A stretch of DNA of 64,000 nt. It comes from Iris pallida. Lineage: Eukaryota > Streptophyta > Magnoliopsida > Asparagales > Iridaceae. Below are positions 60,158-64,000 of the stretch, piece by piece. Numbering within the stretch: the stretch's first letter is position 1; every line of letters starts with the position of its first letter. Under the pieces are notes generated by a model. That model was not told where the DNA came from. It saw nothing but the letters and a program-made list of their open reading frames with translations, and did not search any database. The position numbers and the translations under genes are program-made. The stretch is from positions 3,484,982-3,548,981 of the forward strand of contig JANAVB010009599.1 in the NCBI GenBank assembly GCA_029216955.1, written 5' to 3'.

Positions 60158-60376
60158 AAGAAATGGCTCTGTCCACAAAGAAACATGAGAACGACGGGTG
60201 GACATAGCCATTTCTTAATAAAATATATTTTTTATTAAAAAATTTCTCTCTTCACAAAGAAACATGAGAACGACCGCTGGACAGAGCCATTTCTTAATAA
60301 AAAAATATTTTATATTAAAAAATTGCTCTGTTTACTAAGAAACATGAGAACGACCGGTGGACAGAGCCCTTTCTTA
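60158..60376. repeat. Three tandem hairpin units, period about 79 bp
   Basis: Each unit is an inverted repeat. In unit 1 AAGAAATGGCTCTGTCCAC pairs with GTGGACATAGCCATTTCTT around the loop AAAGAAACATGAGAACGACGG. Units 2 and 3 repeat the loop almost unchanged (ACATGAGAACGACC), while their left arms have drifted. Confidence 0.85.
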
Positions 60377-60486
60377 ATATTTTTTTTTTGCTCCAACTCG
60401 AATTTGAAAGAAAATATTGCCTCCAAATTTGTCAGAAGTTGGATCTTGGGGTCAAAGCTCCAATCGCACTCTCTCCATTTATGAAT

Positions 60487-60699
<213 letters not shown>

Positions 60700-63325
60700 T
60701 GTCCAGCCTGCACCGTTGTGAGATGACGGCAGTAAGCTGTATTAAGTAGTGAAACACAACATGCAATTGTCCAACGGAAATAAAACATTTTATTAAAAAT
60801 AAAACTGGTTCTGGAATGGAAATAACAAGACTGTAATAACACAAATTCATTTATTACAATTGTTCGAAAAACAAACAAAGGAAATGAAATGACGCCAACT
60901 TCTATGGTTCTGGGGTTCGGCCCGTAGAAAGAGCAGTAAGCTAGTTCCTCCTCATCGCAATAACCTAAAAATGATGGTTCTCCAGTCAGGAGTGAACAAG
61001 AAACATATTTCTTCCACATCTAGCATTTCTAAATTAACAATAAATGAAAATACGAGACAGTTTAAAAAAACTTTATATGTTTTGGTAAATAATAGTAAAG
61101 ATAACAAGCATTATGATCTCAATGTCAAATATGATGCATGCTAAGCTAGTGTTTTGAGTTTATAACAGGGCCTGTGACCGGCTGGGATAGAGGCAATATG
61201 TATATAACGTTTCGGCCGAAACGAATAGTATACGGTACAGCTCAACCCCCTGTGTGGTAGAGGTTAGCGCGAGAGATACAAGTAAAATTTTTGGCTTTGT
61301 TCACAGACGTTATACTACTCCCCCAAGCAGTCCCCGAGTCAATGAGTCAATGAGTCAATGAGCCAATAAGTCAATAAGTCATTCTAGTAATCCAGCAATC
61401 CGTCAATCGATGTGGAGTCCGAGAGAGATCCACGGTGAATCAGTGTCACGATACTATATGAGATCAACTGATGCATACATTTAATTATTAAAGTAAAAAT
61501 GCAGACATGAAATGGATATGAAACTTGCCTCAGACTGTTCCTCAGCGTGGCCAGCAACAAGTGGTAACTGCAAGGATTTTAGGGAACAGAACCTACAAGA
61601 TCGTAGTACCAGATTATTAGTAACTAGAACTACGCATTAATTCTAAAGAACAAAACTAGAGACTAAGTCTGGTAGGTTGAAAAACCTAATTTGGAAAATA
61701 CTTATATATTTTAAAAGTAGATTTTATTACTAAAATAATAATTTGACAAAAATAATCGTTTTTGAATAAAATATAAGTTTTGTCGAAATAAATATTAAGA
61801 AAACAACTTTTAAATCGTATTTAGAGGTTAATAATTAAAATGGAAAATAGAATTTCCAAAATAAATATATTTTATAAATTAGAAATTATTTACCGAAAAA
61901 CACTTTTTCTAGAAATAGATTTTTAACCCTTTTTATCAAAAAGGAGAATAGTTTTTTATTTGCAAAATAGTACTTAATAAAAATACCATTTTTATCAAAC
62001 TAATAATTTTACTAAAAAGCAAAACTTTTTGTTATTCTTACTAAAACCTTTTATTTACCGAAATTAATTTAATTTAGCAAGTAAACTAATTTATGGAAAT
62101 AATATCTTTTATTATTTATTCTAAAAACGTTTTTAGAAAGATATATAAGTTCTTAGTGACAAACAATAATATATTAATAATACCTTTGGAAAAATTAATT
62201 AATAATAATAAACTAATATAACTAATAATTTTATTTCCAAAATTCCTAATAATTCGACAATTATAAATACTTAACTAATCCCATGTCTTTCCTATAATCT
62301 AACAGAAATAACCATTTAAAATATTTAATCAATTAATCCACACCAATACACCAAAATAATTATTATTCTAAACTAGCTATTCCAATTGACAGTTTTATTC
62401 TGTCAATTGGCCGGGACATGAAAAAGGGTTCTGAATAAAAAGTCAGAAGGTTTCCAGGACAAAATCTTATCAAAAACTTGCACGAAGGAGCACCGAGGGG
62501 AGGCCTTGGGCTCGGAACGTAGCGTCGGAACGTTGAAAAGGAGTCGGAGGCGGGTACGGGGCACGCACGGGACGTGCGGACACACGGAGAAGCTGCGCGG
62601 AGATACGGGACGTGTGCGGGAGGGGCTGGTTCGCCGGGGGCGGACGCGTGCTGCTGCCGGCGGCGCGGGGGAACACCGGCGGGGCTGCTGATGGCGTCGA
62701 GGGTGCTGGTGCGGCAGCGGGAGGCGCTGCGGGGTGCTGGTGGCGTCGCGGGACCGCTGGAGCGGTGGGGACGCCGGGCGGGGCCGGCGGCGAGCTGCTG
62801 ATGCGCGGCGGAGGGCCGCACAGGCTGGCGCCGGCGGGGGCCGGCGGCAACCGGGCTGGGCGCCGGACGGGCGCGGGGGTGGTGACGTGGCGCACGGCGA
62901 AAGCCGGCGCTGTCGCGGGCACGACGCGGGAGGGAGCTCGGAACGTTGGGGGAGAGCGGTCTGGATTCGGAGAGGGCGGCGAGACGAACGCGTCGGTGGT
63001 CTCGGATTTGGATTTGGTGGAGGGAGGAGGAAGTTATGGAGTTTTTGGTGAAGAAGGGAAATAAAAAACTTCTGTGAGGATTCTGATTCTTTCTGAGTGT
63101 TAATACGTGAGAGGAAGAAGAAAAGGGACGTGGGGGTCTGCGCGAGATGTGGGGATCTGAGAGAGAGAGAACCGGTGAGTGGAGGAATGGGTAAGTTGGG
63201 TTGAATGGGTTGGGCTTGGGTTTGAGTCTAGGTGTCATAGGCTTAAGTTATTGGGCTTGGGGTTTTGGGCTTAAACAAAACAACTAATAAATACAAATAA
63301 ATAAATGACAAGCATAGGCTTTACA
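60700..63325 (-). repeat. GYP-D 3' LTR (about 2.6 kb)
   Basis: The left edge is inferred from likeness to LARD-N, not from a second LTR. It has an AT-rich middle (61620-62360) and a GC-rich block (62460-63010) in which several overlapping ORFs occur on both strands. None matches a known family, and overlapping ORFs are expected in GC-rich DNA. Confidence 0.65.
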
Positions 63326-63394
63326 ACCTTCCCTCCTTAGTAAATTTCGTCCTCGAAATTTTAACCAACTATGAAAGAGAGGGTTAAAACATAC

Positions 63395-64000
63395 CTAGAA
63401 AAGATAAGGATACTTCTCCCTCATCTCGTCCTCTCGCTCCCAGGTAGCTTCGCTTGGAGAGTGGTGACGCCAAGCTATCTTGACTAGTGGGATTGCTGCA
63501 CACCTCAGTCTCTTCTCCATGCGGTCGATAATCTCCACTGGTTGCTCTGGCACGGTGAGGCTAGGTCCAATCTCCAATTCAGAATGATTAATAACGTGGA
63601 TCGGGTCCGGTACGTAACGCCTCAGCTGCGATACGTGGAAGACGTTGTGCACGCCTTCGAGGCTGGAAGGTAGATTCACCTTGTATGCTACCTCTCCGAT
63701 TCTGCTCAAAACCTAAAATGGACCGATGTAGCGAGGACTCAGCTTCCCAGCTTGGCCGAATCTGATTGTGCCCCTGGTAGGTGATATTTTGACAAATACG
63801 TGATCTCCGACCTCAAATTCCAAGGTTCGACGCCTGCTGTCTGCCCAATGTTTCTGACGGTCCTGTGCAATCCTTAGTGTCTCTCTAATCATCTTTATCT
63901 TCTCGGCTGCATCTGTAACTATCTCTGGTCCCAACAAGACTCGATCTCCAACATCGTCCCATGCTAGTGGAGTGCGGCAACGTCGACCATATAAAGTCTC
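63395..64000 (-). pseudogene. pol: GYP-D pol C-terminus (integrase end and chromodomain-like)
   Basis: From the window edge the minus frame encodes the integrase tail (LYGRRCRTPLAWDDVGDR, then FEVGDHVFVKISPTRG, KLSPRYIGPF) and the [16 protein letters not shown] motif. It ends in a chromodomain-like segment (QPVEIIDRMEKRL, VKIAWRHHSPSEATWE, KYPYLF) and stops at 63395-63397. One in-frame TAG lies at 63713-63715, probably from CAG. This C-terminus is typical of chromoviruses and is thought to guide insertion into chromatin. Confidence 0.88.

Larger units (their letters stand above)
60700..64000 (-). mobile_element. Ty3/gypsy element GYP-D, 3' end (continues past window)
   Basis: The LTR is followed rightwards by the TTTCGTCCTCGAAATTTT block (63345-63362) and the end of pol on the minus strand. 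The LTR start TGTCCAGCCTGCAC and end GGCTTTACA resemble those of LARD-N, so GYP-D is a plausible autonomous relative. The rest of the element lies beyond 64000. It sits within NPF intron 2. Confidence 0.85.

Noticed and set aside
60158..60376. CRISPR-like spaced repeats
   Set aside because: There are only three units, the repeat exceeds the gaps, the setting is eukaryotic and there are no cas genes.
62363..63238. 291-codon Pro/Arg/Ser-rich ORF
   Set aside because: It lies in a GC-rich part of an LTR, overlaps equally long ORFs on the other strand and has no known domain.

Overview
This window is plant nuclear DNA, almost all of it nested, decaying transposable elements, with the first two exons of one real host gene near the right end. 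The repeat content (L1 LINEs with DUF4283-type ORF1, Ty3/gypsy chromoviruses with iMet-type primer sites, a CACTA element, hAT, Mutator and Tourist MITEs) is typical of flowering plants. The GC-rich exons of the host gene lean towards a monocot, but this is weak evidence.

Layout: 1-13091 is an old L1 LINE (LINE-I) split by a Tekay/Del-type gypsy element (Tek-1, 4162-12475, minus strand, TSD GCAGC). 13158-18619 is a second L1 LINE (LINE-II) with both ORFs, followed by long (TA)n tracts to 19422. 19656-30383 is a long LTR retrotransposon with no recognisable protein genes (LARD-N, TSD CAATC). It is itself split by a 4.8-kb CACTA element (22463-27264) that carries a TnpA/Transposase_24-like gene relic and a 0.5-kb near-perfect foldback. 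30686-31907 and 39442-39661 are two halves of a third LINE ORF1 (minus strand), separated by LARD-A (31908-39436). 39662-54409 is a gag/protease-bearing gypsy element with most of pol missing (GYP-C, minus strand). It was later hit by a hAT MITE (40566-41253), a 4.2-kb solo LTR (41904-46080) and LARD-B (47283-53611, plus strand, same family as LARD-A). 54937-55995 holds three foldback or MITE insertions directly upstream of the host gene. 56055-56474 encodes the N-terminus of an NRT1/PTR (NPF) transporter; its second intron runs off the window and contains two Tourist-like elements, a triplicated hairpin repeat and the 3' end of another gypsy element (GYP-D, from 60700).

The genes do not form a pathway. 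They are a stratigraphy: target-site duplications and reading frames show who inserted into whom. The best candidate for something undescribed is a structured block at the end of the LTRs of Tek-1, LARD-A and LARD-B. It has an 8-bp stem with compensatory changes, a strongly conserved run of about 27 nt and a second small hairpin, ending a few bases from the primer-binding site. This suggests that the LARDs borrow the Tekay machinery through a shared RNA or DNA signal. LARD-A and LARD-B also share short ORF segments where gag would normally lie.
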